A stretch of 64,000 bases of DNA from Bacteroidetes bacterium 41-46 (GTDB lineage Bacteria > Bacteroidota > Bacteroidia > Bacteroidales > UBA932), in NCBI GenBank assembly GCA_001897515.1, contig MKTA01000006.1:37555-101554 (forward strand), in the 5' to 3' direction. The notes under the pieces were generated by a model. The model was not told the DNA's origin and made no database searches. It was given only the letters and a program-made list of their open reading frames with translations. A program made the translations under genes and the position numbers. Positions within the stretch are counted from its first letter, which is position 1; each line of letters starts with the position of its first letter. Shown here piece by piece: positions 26,076-34,943 of the stretch.

Positions 26076-27320
26076 ATGAAAATAACAAAGGTAATTTGTT
26101 CAGCCGGTAAGACCGGATTCTTCTTTGACGACCAGAAGGCCATCAAGGCGGGTGCAAAAAACGACGGTGCATTTTATGAAGGGGCTCCGGCTACTGAAGG
26201 GTTCACTGCTGTAAGACAGGCCGGAGAATCTATTTCAGTAATGTTTATTCTTGAAAATGGAGCTGTAGCTCATGGTGATTGTGCAGCAGTTCAGTATTCA
26301 GGTGCAGGCGGAAGGGATCCGCTGTTTCTGGCAAAGGATTTTATTCCGCTTATTGAAAGTGAGATCGCTCCACTGTATGAGGGCAAAGAGATTACATCAT
26401 TCAGAGAGATGGCAAACCTTGTTGACAAGAGTAAAAGTCTCTCAACAGGCAAACAATATCATACTGCTATTCGTTATGGAGTAACTCAGGCATGCCTTGA
26501 TGCAGTTGCAAAGAGCAAGTCTAAATTAATGGCTCAGGTTATCGCAGATGAATATGGCACAGAAATCTCTGAAAGTATGATTCCTATATTTACTCAGTCA
26601 GGAGATGACAGGTACCTTAATGCAGACAAGATGATAATGAAGGCTGCTCAGGTTCTGCCTCATGCCCTTTTCAACCATGTTGAGGGTAAGGTTGGCCTTA
26701 AGGGTGAAAAGATAGCCGCATACATTGAGTGGTTAAGAGACAGAATAATAAAACTCAAGCCTTTTGATAGCTATCACCCAACTATCCACATAGACGTGTA
26801 TGGTACTCTTAGTCAGGTGTTCAATAATGATTTTGAAAAGATCGCAGACTATGTTGGAGAGTTGTCTCAGCTAGCCGAACCTTTCCACTTAAGAGTAGAG
26901 GGTCCTGTTGATATGGGTGAAAGAGAGGCTCAGATAGAGGCACTTGCAGCAATCAGAAAGTATATGGAGAGAAAAGGGATAAAGGCCGAGATCGTAGCGG
27001 ATGAGTGGTGCAATACACTTGAAGATATAATTGATTTTACCAAGGCAAAGGCAGGCCATATGGCACAGATTAAAACCCCTGACCTTGGTGGCATCAACAA
27101 CTCTATTGAGGCTGTACTATACTGCAAAAGCCACGGAATGGGAGCATACCTGGGGGGAACCTGCAATGAAACAAACCGCTCTGCAGAAGTTTGCGCACAT
27201 ATAGCTATGGCTACCTCACCTGTTCAGTATCTGGCAAAGCCGGGGATGGGAGTTGATGAGGGATATATGATAGTTTTCAACGAGATGAGCAGAATATCTG
27301 CTCTAAAAAATATTCTTTAG
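26076..27320 (+). CDS. mal: Methylaspartate ammonia-lyase
   Basis: 414 residues of the enolase superfamily. It converts 3-methylaspartate to mesaconate and ammonia. The N-terminal sequence opens with the characteristic GKTGFFFDDQ, and HIDVYGT, VEGPVDMG and VADEWCN provide the magnesium-binding Asp/Glu residues expected along the barrel. KTPDLGGINNSIEAVLYCK contains the catalytic Lys near residue 331. Second enzymatic step of the operon. Confidence 0.95.
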   Translation: MKITKVICSAGKTGFFFDDQKAIKAGAKNDGAFYEGAPATEGFTAVRQAGESISVMFILENGAVAHGDCAAVQYSGAGGRDPLFLAKDFIPLIESEIAPLYEGKEITSFREMANLVDKSKSLSTGKQYHTAIRYGVTQACLDAVAKSKSKLMAQVIADEYGTEISESMIPIFTQSGDDRYLNADKMIMKAAQVLPHALFNHVEGKVGLKGEKIAAYIEWLRDRIIKLKPFDSYHPTIHIDVYGTLSQVFNNDFEKIADYVGELSQLAEPFHLRVEGPVDMGEREAQIEALAAIRKYMERKGIKAEIVADEWCNTLEDIIDFTKAKAGHMAQIKTPDLGGINNSIEAVLYCKSHGMGAYLGGTCNETNRSAEVCAHIAMATSPVQYLAKPGMGVDEGYMIVFNEMSRISALKNIL

Positions 27321-27321
27321 C

Positions 27322-28692
27322 ATGAAAGAGATGAGAATACTGTCGCCTACGGCGATACTTGGTTACGGATTCCCAATGGACTCCTTTAAAGAGGGGATGA
27401 AGCGCAAGCCGCATGTAATAGCGGTGGATGCCGGGTCAACCGATCCGGGTCCTTACTATTTGGGTGCGGGCAAGTCCTTTACAGATAAGAACTCTGTTAA
27501 GAGAGACCTTGCAATTATGATTCCAGCAGCCATTGAGGCCGGTATTCCTGTTATAATAGGGACAGCCGGAGGCAGCGGAGGGAGACCTCACGTAGACCTT
27601 ACCCTTGAGATAGTGAGAGAGATTGCCAAAGAACAGACACTTACATTCAAGCTTGCAGTGATACAGTCTGAGTTTGATAAGGAGTTTGTTAAGGAGAATC
27701 TAAGGAAGGGTTATATCTCACCACTTTTCCCTGCAAAGGAGATAACTGAGGATGATGTTGAGGAGTCAGTGAGGATTGTCGCACAAATGGGCGAGGAGCC
27801 TTTCATAAAAGCTCTTGAAGGCGGTGCCGATGTAATTCTTGCCGGCCGTTCGTACGATCCTTCTGTATTTTCGGCTTTGGCTATAAAAGAGGGGTTTGAC
27901 AAAGGGCTTGCAATACACCTTGGTAAAATCCTGGAGTGCGCAGCCATTGCAGCTCTTCCGGGAAGTGGAAGCGACTGTATGTTCGGTTACCTAAGAGAGG
28001 ATGGATTTGTACTGGAGCCCCTGTCACCACAGAGAAGGTGCACGACCCTTTCGGTAGCAGCACATACCCTGTATGAAAAGACAAACCCATACATTCTTCC
28101 GGGTCCCGGAGGTGCCATAAACCTGCACGAATCAAGTTTCAATCAGATTACAGACAACATGGTTGAGGTTAAGGGAAGCAAGTTTGTCCCTACTGAAGAG
28201 TATTTTGTAAAACTTGAAGGTGTGAGGAGGGTAGGTTACAGAACAATATCATGTGCTGCAGCAAAGGACCCTGTAATGATATCTCAGATTGATAAAATTG
28301 TTGAGAGTGTAAAGGAGAGGGTCAGAAACAATTTTGAGCACTACGGAATAAAAGATTTCTTCCTTGACTTCAAGATTTATGGTAAAAATGGGGTTATGGC
28401 AATGTTCCCAAATCTTGAACAGCAGGTGGCGCATGAGCTAATGATCATAATAGAGGCAGTGGCTCCTACACAGGATCAGGCAGATACAATCTGCGGATTT
28501 GCAAGAAGTACAATGCTTCATTATGGTTATGAGGGAAGAATTTCTACTGCGGGCAATCTGGCATTCCCGTTCTCACCCTCTGACTGTAAAGTTGGAGAGG
28601 TGTTTGAATTCAATGTTTATCACCTAATGAAGGTTGATAATCCTGCTGATTTGTTCCCGATTGATTATATACAGTTCACAAAGGGCTGCTAA
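27322..28692 (+). CDS. AtuA-like (DUF1446) protein in the methylaspartate operon
   Basis: 456 residues of the acyclic terpene utilisation AtuA / DUF1446 family (ILSPTAILGYGFP, IAVDAGSTDPGPYYLG, GTAGGSGGRPHVDLTL, ILAGRSYDPS). AtuA in Pseudomonas takes part in geranyl-group degradation but its reaction is not defined. Position 1 bp after mal and before DUF4387 suggests a role in mesaconate or citramalate handling, possibly CoA-related; that is inference. It is not an enzyme of the textbook methylaspartate route. Confidence 0.85.
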   Translation: MKEMRILSPTAILGYGFPMDSFKEGMKRKPHVIAVDAGSTDPGPYYLGAGKSFTDKNSVKRDLAIMIPAAIEAGIPVIIGTAGGSGGRPHVDLTLEIVREIAKEQTLTFKLAVIQSEFDKEFVKENLRKGYISPLFPAKEITEDDVEESVRIVAQMGEEPFIKALEGGADVILAGRSYDPSVFSALAIKEGFDKGLAIHLGKILECAAIAALPGSGSDCMFGYLREDGFVLEPLSPQRRCTTLSVAAHTLYEKTNPYILPGPGGAINLHESSFNQITDNMVEVKGSKFVPTEEYFVKLEGVRRVGYRTISCAAAKDPVMISQIDKIVESVKERVRNNFEHYGIKDFFLDFKIYGKNGVMAMFPNLEQQVAHELMIIIEAVAPTQDQADTICGFARSTMLHYGYEGRISTAGNLAFPFSPSDCKVGEVFEFNVYHLMKVDNPADLFPIDYIQFTKGC

Positions 28693-28707
28693 AAGGATTA
28701 GAATATT

Positions 28708-29025
28708 ATGGAATATAATTTGATTGATATTGCATCCGTTATAAGGAGCAAAAATTCAGGTCCGTACGAACTAACTTTTGACATTATCTTCAAAGATATA
28801 GATATGTACAAAAGGGCAAAAGAGGCCAGGGCAATAAATGGCAAAATGTTTGCTGCTCTTTATGAAATAGATGAGAATGACATTATAAGTCTTGTCTATT
28901 TTGACCCGGCAAAAGCTGTTAAAATTACAATAGTTCGCCCGATACCTTCCGGGGCCTTGGGCGAGACCGATGTGTACGGAGCTCAGCAGCATGCACCGTT
29001 AATGAAAATGAAGCTAACGCTTTAA
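28708..29025 (+). CDS. DUF4387 domain protein
   Basis: 105 residues. The whole protein corresponds to DUF4387, with IRSKNSGPYELTFDIIF near the N-terminus and YGAQQHAPLM near the C-terminus. DUF4387 proteins regularly accompany AtuA-like proteins, sometimes fused to them, so the two probably form one complex. The biochemical role is unknown. No signal peptide or membrane segment. Confidence 0.85.
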   Translation: MEYNLIDIASVIRSKNSGPYELTFDIIFKDIDMYKRAKEARAINGKMFAALYEIDENDIISLVYFDPAKAVKITIVRPIPSGALGETDVYGAQQHAPLMKMKLTL

Positions 29026-29039
29026 AAACTAAATGCCAT

Positions 29040-29978
29040 ATGCAAAATCTACTTCAGGAGTACTCAGTCTCTTCGCAATATTTTGCCCCAAGGGGGCGTG
29101 AGAGGCTAATGTTTCTGGGCGAGCAGATTGCGCAGAGGCATCTCCATTTTAATGACAGACTTATCGGGATTGTAGGAGATGCAGGCTCGGGGAAATCCTC
29201 TCTGATAAAGGGGATGTTTCCCGGGCTTGAACTCTCTAACGATGACGACATTCTGAACCCAAGAAAAATAATGCAGGTAAGGGAGGGGCTGGACGATTTT
29301 AAGGAAGCAGGATCTTATCATATTGATATGAGGTTTCAGACAGCCTTTACCCAGATGTATGAAATTGTGGACTTTGTAAAGAGTCTGCTGCATAAGAAGA
29401 GAAGAGTTATTATTGAGCACTTTGATTTGCTCTATCCTGCACTCGGTATTAATGCCGATATTATTGTCGGAATAGGTGAAGAGATTATTGTAACCAGACC
29501 AAGTGTATTTGGCCCTCTACCCGCCAGTATTTATGAAATTGTGCATAAATCCCTTACATACAGAAAAATGGCCCATACAGCAGAAGATGTGACAATGCAG
29601 GTTCTTGAAGATGAGTTCAATGTGTCTAAAGATTGTTATTTCAGTTCAGACATTAGAAAGGGGTTTGTACTTAAGTTTTTCAAAGAACCAGTGATTGATT
29701 TTGAAAAACTTTCCGGTAAGATAGAGGAGACTCTATCCAAGTCAATGCCTGTATCCTATTATGACGAAAACCATATTAAGATAGGAGAGAGGGTAGTGGT
29801 ATGTGACGGGCCAAGGCTCCATGTCAGCAATACCTCAAAGGTATTAAACTTCTCACTGGTTAAGAGACTCGTCAAGGATCCAAAAACATCAACTTGGTGC
29901 CTTGTGGGATTAATTGATAATAATTCAGAGGATTTAGAAAACAGAAATACTGTCCACTTCCTGAAACGAAAAGATTGA
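29040..29978 (+). CDS. P-loop protein with alanyl-tRNA-synthetase-type additional domain
   Basis: 312 residues. A Walker A motif GDAGSGKS (residues 46-53) and a hydrophobic strand ending in a charged pair (RRVIIEHFDLLYPAL) indicate a nucleotide-binding domain. The C-terminal half, with SYYDENHIKIGERVVVCDGPRLHVSNT in two blocks, resembles the 'second additional domain' found beside threonyl/alanyl-tRNA-synthetase relatives. Proteins of this type occur in methylaspartate clusters of anaerobes. Function is unknown; a chaperone or kinase role is possible. It lies 6 bp before the hydratase alpha gene. Confidence 0.7.
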   Translation: MQNLLQEYSVSSQYFAPRGRERLMFLGEQIAQRHLHFNDRLIGIVGDAGSGKSSLIKGMFPGLELSNDDDILNPRKIMQVREGLDDFKEAGSYHIDMRFQTAFTQMYEIVDFVKSLLHKKRRVIIEHFDLLYPALGINADIIVGIGEEIIVTRPSVFGPLPASIYEIVHKSLTYRKMAHTAEDVTMQVLEDEFNVSKDCYFSSDIRKGFVLKFFKEPVIDFEKLSGKIEETLSKSMPVSYYDENHIKIGERVVVCDGPRLHVSNTSKVLNFSLVKRLVKDPKTSTWCLVGLIDNNSEDLENRNTVHFLKRKD

Positions 29979-29984
29979 TAGAAT

Positions 29985-30827
29985 ATGAGAATAGTAAATT
30001 CATCAGATATTACAGAGCTTGTAGAAAAGTTATGCATTGAGGCAAATTGCGTAATTACAGAAGACATAAAGGGCTGTCTTGGAGATTGTATGAAGAGGGA
30101 GAGCTCCCCGCTTGGCAGAGAGATTCTGGGAACGCTTGTTGAAAATGCAGAGATTGCAGCTGAAGAGATGAGTCCAATTTGTCAGGATACAGGAATGACA
30201 GTTGTATTTGTAACTATGGGCCAGGACTTGAAAATTGATGGCGGTTTTATTGAGGATGCTATCAATGAGGGTGTTAGAAGGGGGTATGAGAGAGGTTATC
30301 TTCGCAAATCTGTAGTAAATGATCCTCTTGAAAGGATTAACACTAAGGATAATACCCCTGCTGTTGTTCATTATGAAATTGTTCCGGGTGACGTGTTACA
30401 TATAACTGTAGCTCCAAAGGGATTTGGAAGCGAAAATATGAGCCAGCTGAAAATGCTAAAGCCAAGCCAGGGAATTCAGGGGGTGAAGGACTTTATTTTA
30501 AAAACAGTTAAGGAGGCAGGACCCAATCCATGTCCTCCGATTATAGTGGGGGTAGGAATTGGAGGCACTATGGAGAAGAGTGCCATATTAAGTAAAAAGG
30601 CACTGTTGCGTCAGGTTGGAACACCAAGTGACAAGCCTCATCTTGCAGCTCTGGAGGCAGAGTTATTAGAGGCGGTAAACTCTATGGGGATAGGACCAGC
30701 GGGACTTGGAGGAGAGACTACAGCATTAGGTGTCCACATAATCTCATATCCAACTCATATAGCAGGACTACCAGTATCTGTAAATATTGGTTGTCATGCA
30801 ACAAGGCACGCAGAGGGCAGTCTGTAG
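29985..30827 (+). CDS. Class I fumarase-type hydratase, alpha subunit (probable mesaconase)
   Basis: 280 residues of the fumarate hydratase N-terminal domain of the iron-sulfur (class I) type. Cysteines in SPICQDTGM, GPNPCPP and NIGCHATRHAEG are the cluster ligands. In the methylaspartate pathway a two-subunit enzyme of this class hydrates mesaconate to (S)-citramalate. Fumarase or tartrate dehydratase activity cannot be excluded by sequence, but the operon favours mesaconate. Confidence 0.9.
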   Translation: MRIVNSSDITELVEKLCIEANCVITEDIKGCLGDCMKRESSPLGREILGTLVENAEIAAEEMSPICQDTGMTVVFVTMGQDLKIDGGFIEDAINEGVRRGYERGYLRKSVVNDPLERINTKDNTPAVVHYEIVPGDVLHITVAPKGFGSENMSQLKMLKPSQGIQGVKDFILKTVKEAGPNPCPPIIVGVGIGGTMEKSAILSKKALLRQVGTPSDKPHLAALEAELLEAVNSMGIGPAGLGGETTALGVHIISYPTHIAGLPVSVNIGCHATRHAEGSL

Positions 30828-30857
30828 CGTTATCAATTATTCCAAAGAATTTTCAAA

Positions 30858-31391
30858 ATGAACGAAAAGAGAATTGAATTATCCACACCACTGGATAGCG
30901 AAATAGTGAAAAGCCTGAAGACAGGAGATATGGTCTATATCTCGGGGACAATATATACCGCCAGGGATGCTGCACATAAAAAATTGTGCGAGCTTATTGA
31001 TGCAGGCGAGCCAATGCCATTTGATTTCAGAGGAGCTGTTGTATTTTATGCCGGTCCGTGTCCAGCTAAACCAGGAAGGCCGATAGGATCTGTAGGTCCT
31101 ACAACCAGTGGGAGAATGGACCTTTACTCCCCAAAATTAATTGAAAACGGCTTAAGGTTTATGATAGGCAAAGGGCTAAGAGGAGAGGAGGTGACAAAAG
31201 CCATTATTGAATACAACGGAGTTTACTTTGCAGCAATCGGGGGCGCCGCCGCTTTAATGGCCAGACGTGTCATAAGCTCTGAAATAGTTGCTTTTGAGGA
31301 GTTAGGTACAGAGGCAGTTAGAAGACTTGTGGTTAAGGATATGCCTGTAATTGTCGCGATAGATTCAAAAGGAAACGACATCTATAAATAA
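30858..31391 (+). CDS. Class I fumarase-type hydratase, beta subunit (probable mesaconase)
   Basis: 177 residues forming the C-terminal domain of class I fumarases, with FDFRGAVVFYAGPCPAKPG and VGPTTSGRMD as conserved substrate-binding and swivel-domain blocks. It pairs with the alpha subunit encoded 30 bp upstream. Its stop overlaps the 3' end of truA by 10 bp on the opposite strand. No citramalate lyase gene follows, so the last step to acetate and pyruvate must be encoded elsewhere. Confidence 0.9.
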   Translation: MNEKRIELSTPLDSEIVKSLKTGDMVYISGTIYTARDAAHKKLCELIDAGEPMPFDFRGAVVFYAGPCPAKPGRPIGSVGPTTSGRMDLYSPKLIENGLRFMIGKGLRGEEVTKAIIEYNGVYFAAIGGAAALMARRVISSEIVAFEELGTEAVRRLVVKDMPVIVAIDSKGNDIYK

Positions 31392-32146
31392 TCAATACCG
31401 GTTAGAAAAAGCGGATGTGCGGGGACAGAGTTACCGGCAGCAGACCTGTTTTTACTGTTAAGCACATCAATTATCCACTCCGGATTCTCACGTCCCCTTC
31501 CAATTTCCAGCATTGTCCCTACAACTGCTCTGACCATATTTCTTAGAAATCTGTTAGCTGAGATTGTAAATTGTAGAGAGTCGGAGCATTCAAAACCAAG
31601 TGGACTACCGGACTCCCATTTTGCGTATGTTACTGTGCAAATATTTGTCTTGACATCAGTATGTAATTTTGCCATTGATGTAAAGTCATGTGTGCCCTCA
31701 ATAAGAGAACACGCTCTGTTCATCTTCTCAATGTCCAGTTTGTGTGGATAGAAGAGTGAATAGTCATTTAAGAATACGCTTTTTTGTGAGTGAACATAGT
31801 ATCTGTAGGTTCTTGAGACTGCATCAAATCTTGCATGAGCATCATCAGAAACCTGCCAAATATGATGAACAACTATGTCAGAGGGTAAAATGGCATTAAT
31901 TTTGAAAATTGTCTTTTCTGTGTCCTTCGGCAGTGTCAAGCTGTCAGATTGAAGGTCAAAATGGGCTACATAGTTAATAGCATGGACACCAGTATCAGTC
32001 CTGCCGGCCCCTGTGACATCAATCTGCTGTTTAAACCAGATTGACAATGCTCTTTCAAGCTGAGTCTGGACAGACGGATGCCCCGGTTGAGACTGCCAGC
32101 CATTGTAGTTTCTTCCGTTATATGACAACTTGATGAAGAGGCGCAT
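31382..32146 (-). CDS. truA: tRNA pseudouridine(38-40) synthase TruA
   Basis: 254 residues when started at the ATG complementary to 32144-32146, giving MRLFIKLSYNGRNYNGWQSQ, the canonical TruA opening. An in-frame ATG at 32197 would add 17 unrelated residues. The catalytic Asp lies in GAGRTDTGVHA, and the C-terminal RFLRNMVRAVVGTMLEIGRG is also diagnostic. Modifies U38-40 in the tRNA anticodon arm. Confidence 0.95.
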   Translation of the reverse strand: MRLFIKLSYNGRNYNGWQSQPGHPSVQTQLERALSIWFKQQIDVTGAGRTDTGVHAINYVAHFDLQSDSLTLPKDTEKTIFKINAILPSDIVVHHIWQVSDDAHARFDAVSRTYRYYVHSQKSVFLNDYSLFYPHKLDIEKMNRACSLIEGTHDFTSMAKLHTDVKTNICTVTYAKWESGSPLGFECSDSLQFTISANRFLRNMVRAVVGTMLEIGRGRENPEWIIDVLNSKNRSAAGNSVPAHPLFLTGIDYL

Positions 32147-32214
32147 TGAATAATTAATTAAATTTGTTGGATACTCAATAAAGATACAAAAATACAAAAA
32201 ATAGAGAGACCGGT

Positions 32215-33207
32215 ATGGAAAGTGTCAACATCAAGGAGCTCAACGATAAGATTCAAAGAGAGAGCGCATTTGTAGATATGGTCACACTTGAGATGAACAA
32301 GGTGATTGTAGGTCAGAAACAACTAGTTGAAAATTTGCTGATAGGCCTTTTGGCAAACGGACACATTCTTCTGGAAGGAGTGCCCGGGCTTGCAAAAACA
32401 TTGGCTATTAATACTCTTGCCTCAATTGTTGATGCAAAATTCAGCAGAATACAGTTTACTCCGGACCTCCTCCCGGCAGACCTGATAGGTACTCTTATTT
32501 ACAGCCAGAAGCAAGAGGAGTTCAAGATAAGAAAGGGTCCCATTTTCGCAAATTTTGTACTCGCTGATGAAATCAACAGATCACCGGCAAAGGTGCAGAG
32601 TGCCCTTTTGGAGGCAATGCAGGAGAGACAGGTGACAATAGGTGAGAATAGCTTTAAGCTGCCGGAGCCATTTCTGGTGATGGCAACTCAAAATCCCATA
32701 GAGCAAGAGGGAACATACCCTTTGCCAGAGGCCCAGGTTGACAGATTTATGCTTAAGGTTGTGGTAAATTACCCAAAGAAGGAGGAGGAGAAGCTGATTA
32801 TAAGGATGAATAACAGCGGAACCTTTCCCAAAGCCAACGCAGTAATAAAACCTGAGGACATAATAAAAGCCAGGGAGGTTGTGAGAGAGGTGTATATGGA
32901 CGAGAAGATAGAGAGGTATATTGTGGATATAGTATTCGCTACCAGAACACCTGAAGAGTACGGACTGCCCAAACTAAAGGGGCTCATATCCTACGGAGGC
33001 TCTCCAAGGGCAAGCATTAACTTGGCTATGGCTGCAAAGGCGTATGCATTTATCAAAAGAAGAGGGTATGTGATTCCGGAAGATGTAAGAGCGGTTTGCT
33101 ATGAAGTCCTTCGTCACAGGATTGGTCTTACCTATGAGGCTGAGGCGGAGAATATAACATCAGAAAATATCATTACTGAAATAATGAATGCAGTAGAGGT
33201 TCCGTAG
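32215..33207 (+). CDS. MoxR-family AAA+ ATPase
   Basis: 330 residues. Walker A GVPGLAKT (residues 55-62), Walker B FVLADEINR near residue 116 and the sensor region ATQNPIEQEGTYPLPEAQ are typical MoxR. MoxR ATPases act as chaperones with VWA-domain proteins. It heads the Bat aerotolerance operon, 2 bp before DUF58. A TAAATTTG at 32159-32166 could be its -7 element. Confidence 0.95.
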   Translation: MESVNIKELNDKIQRESAFVDMVTLEMNKVIVGQKQLVENLLIGLLANGHILLEGVPGLAKTLAINTLASIVDAKFSRIQFTPDLLPADLIGTLIYSQKQEEFKIRKGPIFANFVLADEINRSPAKVQSALLEAMQERQVTIGENSFKLPEPFLVMATQNPIEQEGTYPLPEAQVDRFMLKVVVNYPKKEEEKLIIRMNNSGTFPKANAVIKPEDIIKAREVVREVYMDEKIERYIVDIVFATRTPEEYGLPKLKGLISYGGSPRASINLAMAAKAYAFIKRRGYVIPEDVRAVCYEVLRHRIGLTYEAEAENITSENIITEIMNAVEVP

Positions 33208-33208
33208 T

Positions 33209-34087
33209 ATGGAGAACGATCTGTTAAAGAGGGTAAGAAAGATTGAGATAAGAACGAAAGGGCTCTCAAGGCAGATATTTGCCGGTGAGTATCACTCTGC
33301 TTTCAAGGGGAGAGGAATGGCATTCAGTGAAGTCAGAGAGTACCAGCCCGGGGATGATGTCAGAAGCATGGACTGGAATGTTACTGCCCGTTTGAATGCA
33401 CCTTATGTCAAAGTATTTGAGGAGGAGAGAGAACTGACAGTTATGCTTCTTGTTGATGTAAGCGGATCAAGAATGTTCGGTACAAAAAGCAAATCTAAGA
33501 GGGATCTTATTACCGAGATATCCGCTGTATTGTCGTTTTCTGCCTCTGCAAACAATGACAAAGTTGGAGCGCTCTTTTTCAGCTCAAAAGTTGAGAAGTT
33601 CATCCCTCCTAAAAAGGGTAGGAGCCATCTTTTGCGCATCATAAGAGAGCTGCTTGAGTTTGAACCGCAGGAGAACGGAACAGATGTCGGCGAAGCCCTC
33701 AGATACCTTACAAATGCAATTAAGAGAAGGTGCACAGCCTTTTTAATATCGGACCTGATAGATTTTGACAAGGAGTTCACGCCTAACTGGAGTGAAGCAT
33801 TAAAGATAGGTGTAAACAGACATGAGATATCTGTTATATCTGTATTTGACCCCAGAGAGAGGGAGATCCCGGATGTTGGCTTGGTAAAACTAAAAGATGC
33901 CGAGAGCGGAGAGGAGTTATGGGTGGATACATCCAGCAAATCCGTCAGAGAGCATTTTAACAATTGGAACAACAAGGCCGCCTCTGTTATTAAAAACACT
34001 CTGCTGAGGTATGGTGTGGACAGAGTTGAAATCTCAACTGAGGGGGACTTTGTAAAGGGACTTGTAACACTGTTTAAAAACAGATGA
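33209..34087 (+). CDS. DUF58 domain protein of the Bat operon
   Basis: 292 residues. YQPGDDVRSMDWNVTARL, the signature of DUF58, is followed by a VWA-like fold with a partial MIDAS motif (LLVDVSGSRMFG). Cytoplasmic. It regularly lies between MoxR and BatA and is thought to be a client of MoxR. Its stop overlaps the start of the next gene as ATGA. Confidence 0.92.
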   Translation: MENDLLKRVRKIEIRTKGLSRQIFAGEYHSAFKGRGMAFSEVREYQPGDDVRSMDWNVTARLNAPYVKVFEEERELTVMLLVDVSGSRMFGTKSKSKRDLITEISAVLSFSASANNDKVGALFFSSKVEKFIPPKKGRSHLLRIIRELLEFEPQENGTDVGEALRYLTNAIKRRCTAFLISDLIDFDKEFTPNWSEALKIGVNRHEISVISVFDPREREIPDVGLVKLKDAESGEELWVDTSSKSVREHFNNWNNKAASVIKNTLLRYGVDRVEISTEGDFVKGLVTLFKNR

Positions 34088-34941
34088 AAGGGATGAATCA
34101 AAGAGATACACTATTAATTGGAGATCAGGCTACCTTCTCTTTTATCACAAAGGTGCCTGCCGGTTCAAACTTCTTTCTGCAGAATCTTCAGAGAGATTTA
34201 GGCAATAATATTGAATTGGTCTCCCAGCCAAAAACAGATACCCTTAAGACAGACTCTTCAGGCACAGAGCTGCAGACCACTTTCACCTTCACATCATTTG
34301 ACAGCGGATCGCACGTCATACCTTTAATAAACGGATATCTTCAGAATCCCGACGGGTCAATTGACACAGTAACCTTTGATGCCGGAAAGCTTGAGGTTAC
34401 AACAATACAGATTGACACAACGACATACAGGCCATTTGATATTAAGGAGCAGATGACCTACCCTTATACCGTTAAAGAGTTTCTCCCCTGGATTGCAGTT
34501 GCAGTGGCTGCAGTTGCAATAATATTCTTTTTTATAAGATTGTGGAAGAGATGGAGGGAGAGGCGTTCGCTTTTTGCCGAACCATCAATACCGGACTCAC
34601 CATATATAGCAGCACTTAAAGAGCTTGAAACTATACGTAACGAGAGGCTGTGGCAGAACAACCAGATGAAGCTTTACTATACAAGAATTACAGATGTTCT
34701 CAGGGTGTATATAGAGGCAAGATTCGCACTGCAGGCTATGGAGAAGACATCCGCGGAGATACTTCATGAACTTCGTTCAAAGGAGATTGAGGAGTCCGAG
34801 TATAATTCATTAAAAGAGCTTCTGGAGGTAGCAGACCTTGTCAAGTTTGCAAAATATGTTGCAACCGAGACTGAGAACGAAAATGCAATTCCAAGGGCTA
34901 TAAGATTTGTAAGCACTACTGCAATAATAAAGGAGGAGTAG
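34084..34941 (+). CDS. Bat-operon membrane protein, no signal peptide at the available start
   Basis: 285 residues. Residues 1 to about 125 look like an extracytoplasmic beta domain (TLLIGDQATFSF), one transmembrane helix lies at about 134-155, and a charged, helical cytoplasmic tail follows. Homologues at this locus normally begin with a signal peptide, but here the coding frame starts directly with MKGMNQRDTLLIGD, after the ATGA overlap with DUF58. Either the domain is delivered by another route or the 5' end has been lost. Function in aerotolerance is inferred from position only. Confidence 0.75.
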   Translation: MKGMNQRDTLLIGDQATFSFITKVPAGSNFFLQNLQRDLGNNIELVSQPKTDTLKTDSSGTELQTTFTFTSFDSGSHVIPLINGYLQNPDGSIDTVTFDAGKLEVTTIQIDTTTYRPFDIKEQMTYPYTVKEFLPWIAVAVAAVAIIFFFIRLWKRWRERRSLFAEPSIPDSPYIAALKELETIRNERLWQNNQMKLYYTRITDVLRVYIEARFALQAMEKTSAEILHELRSKEIEESEYNSLKELLEVADLVKFAKYVATETENENAIPRAIRFVSTTAIIKEE

Positions 34942-34943
34942 AT

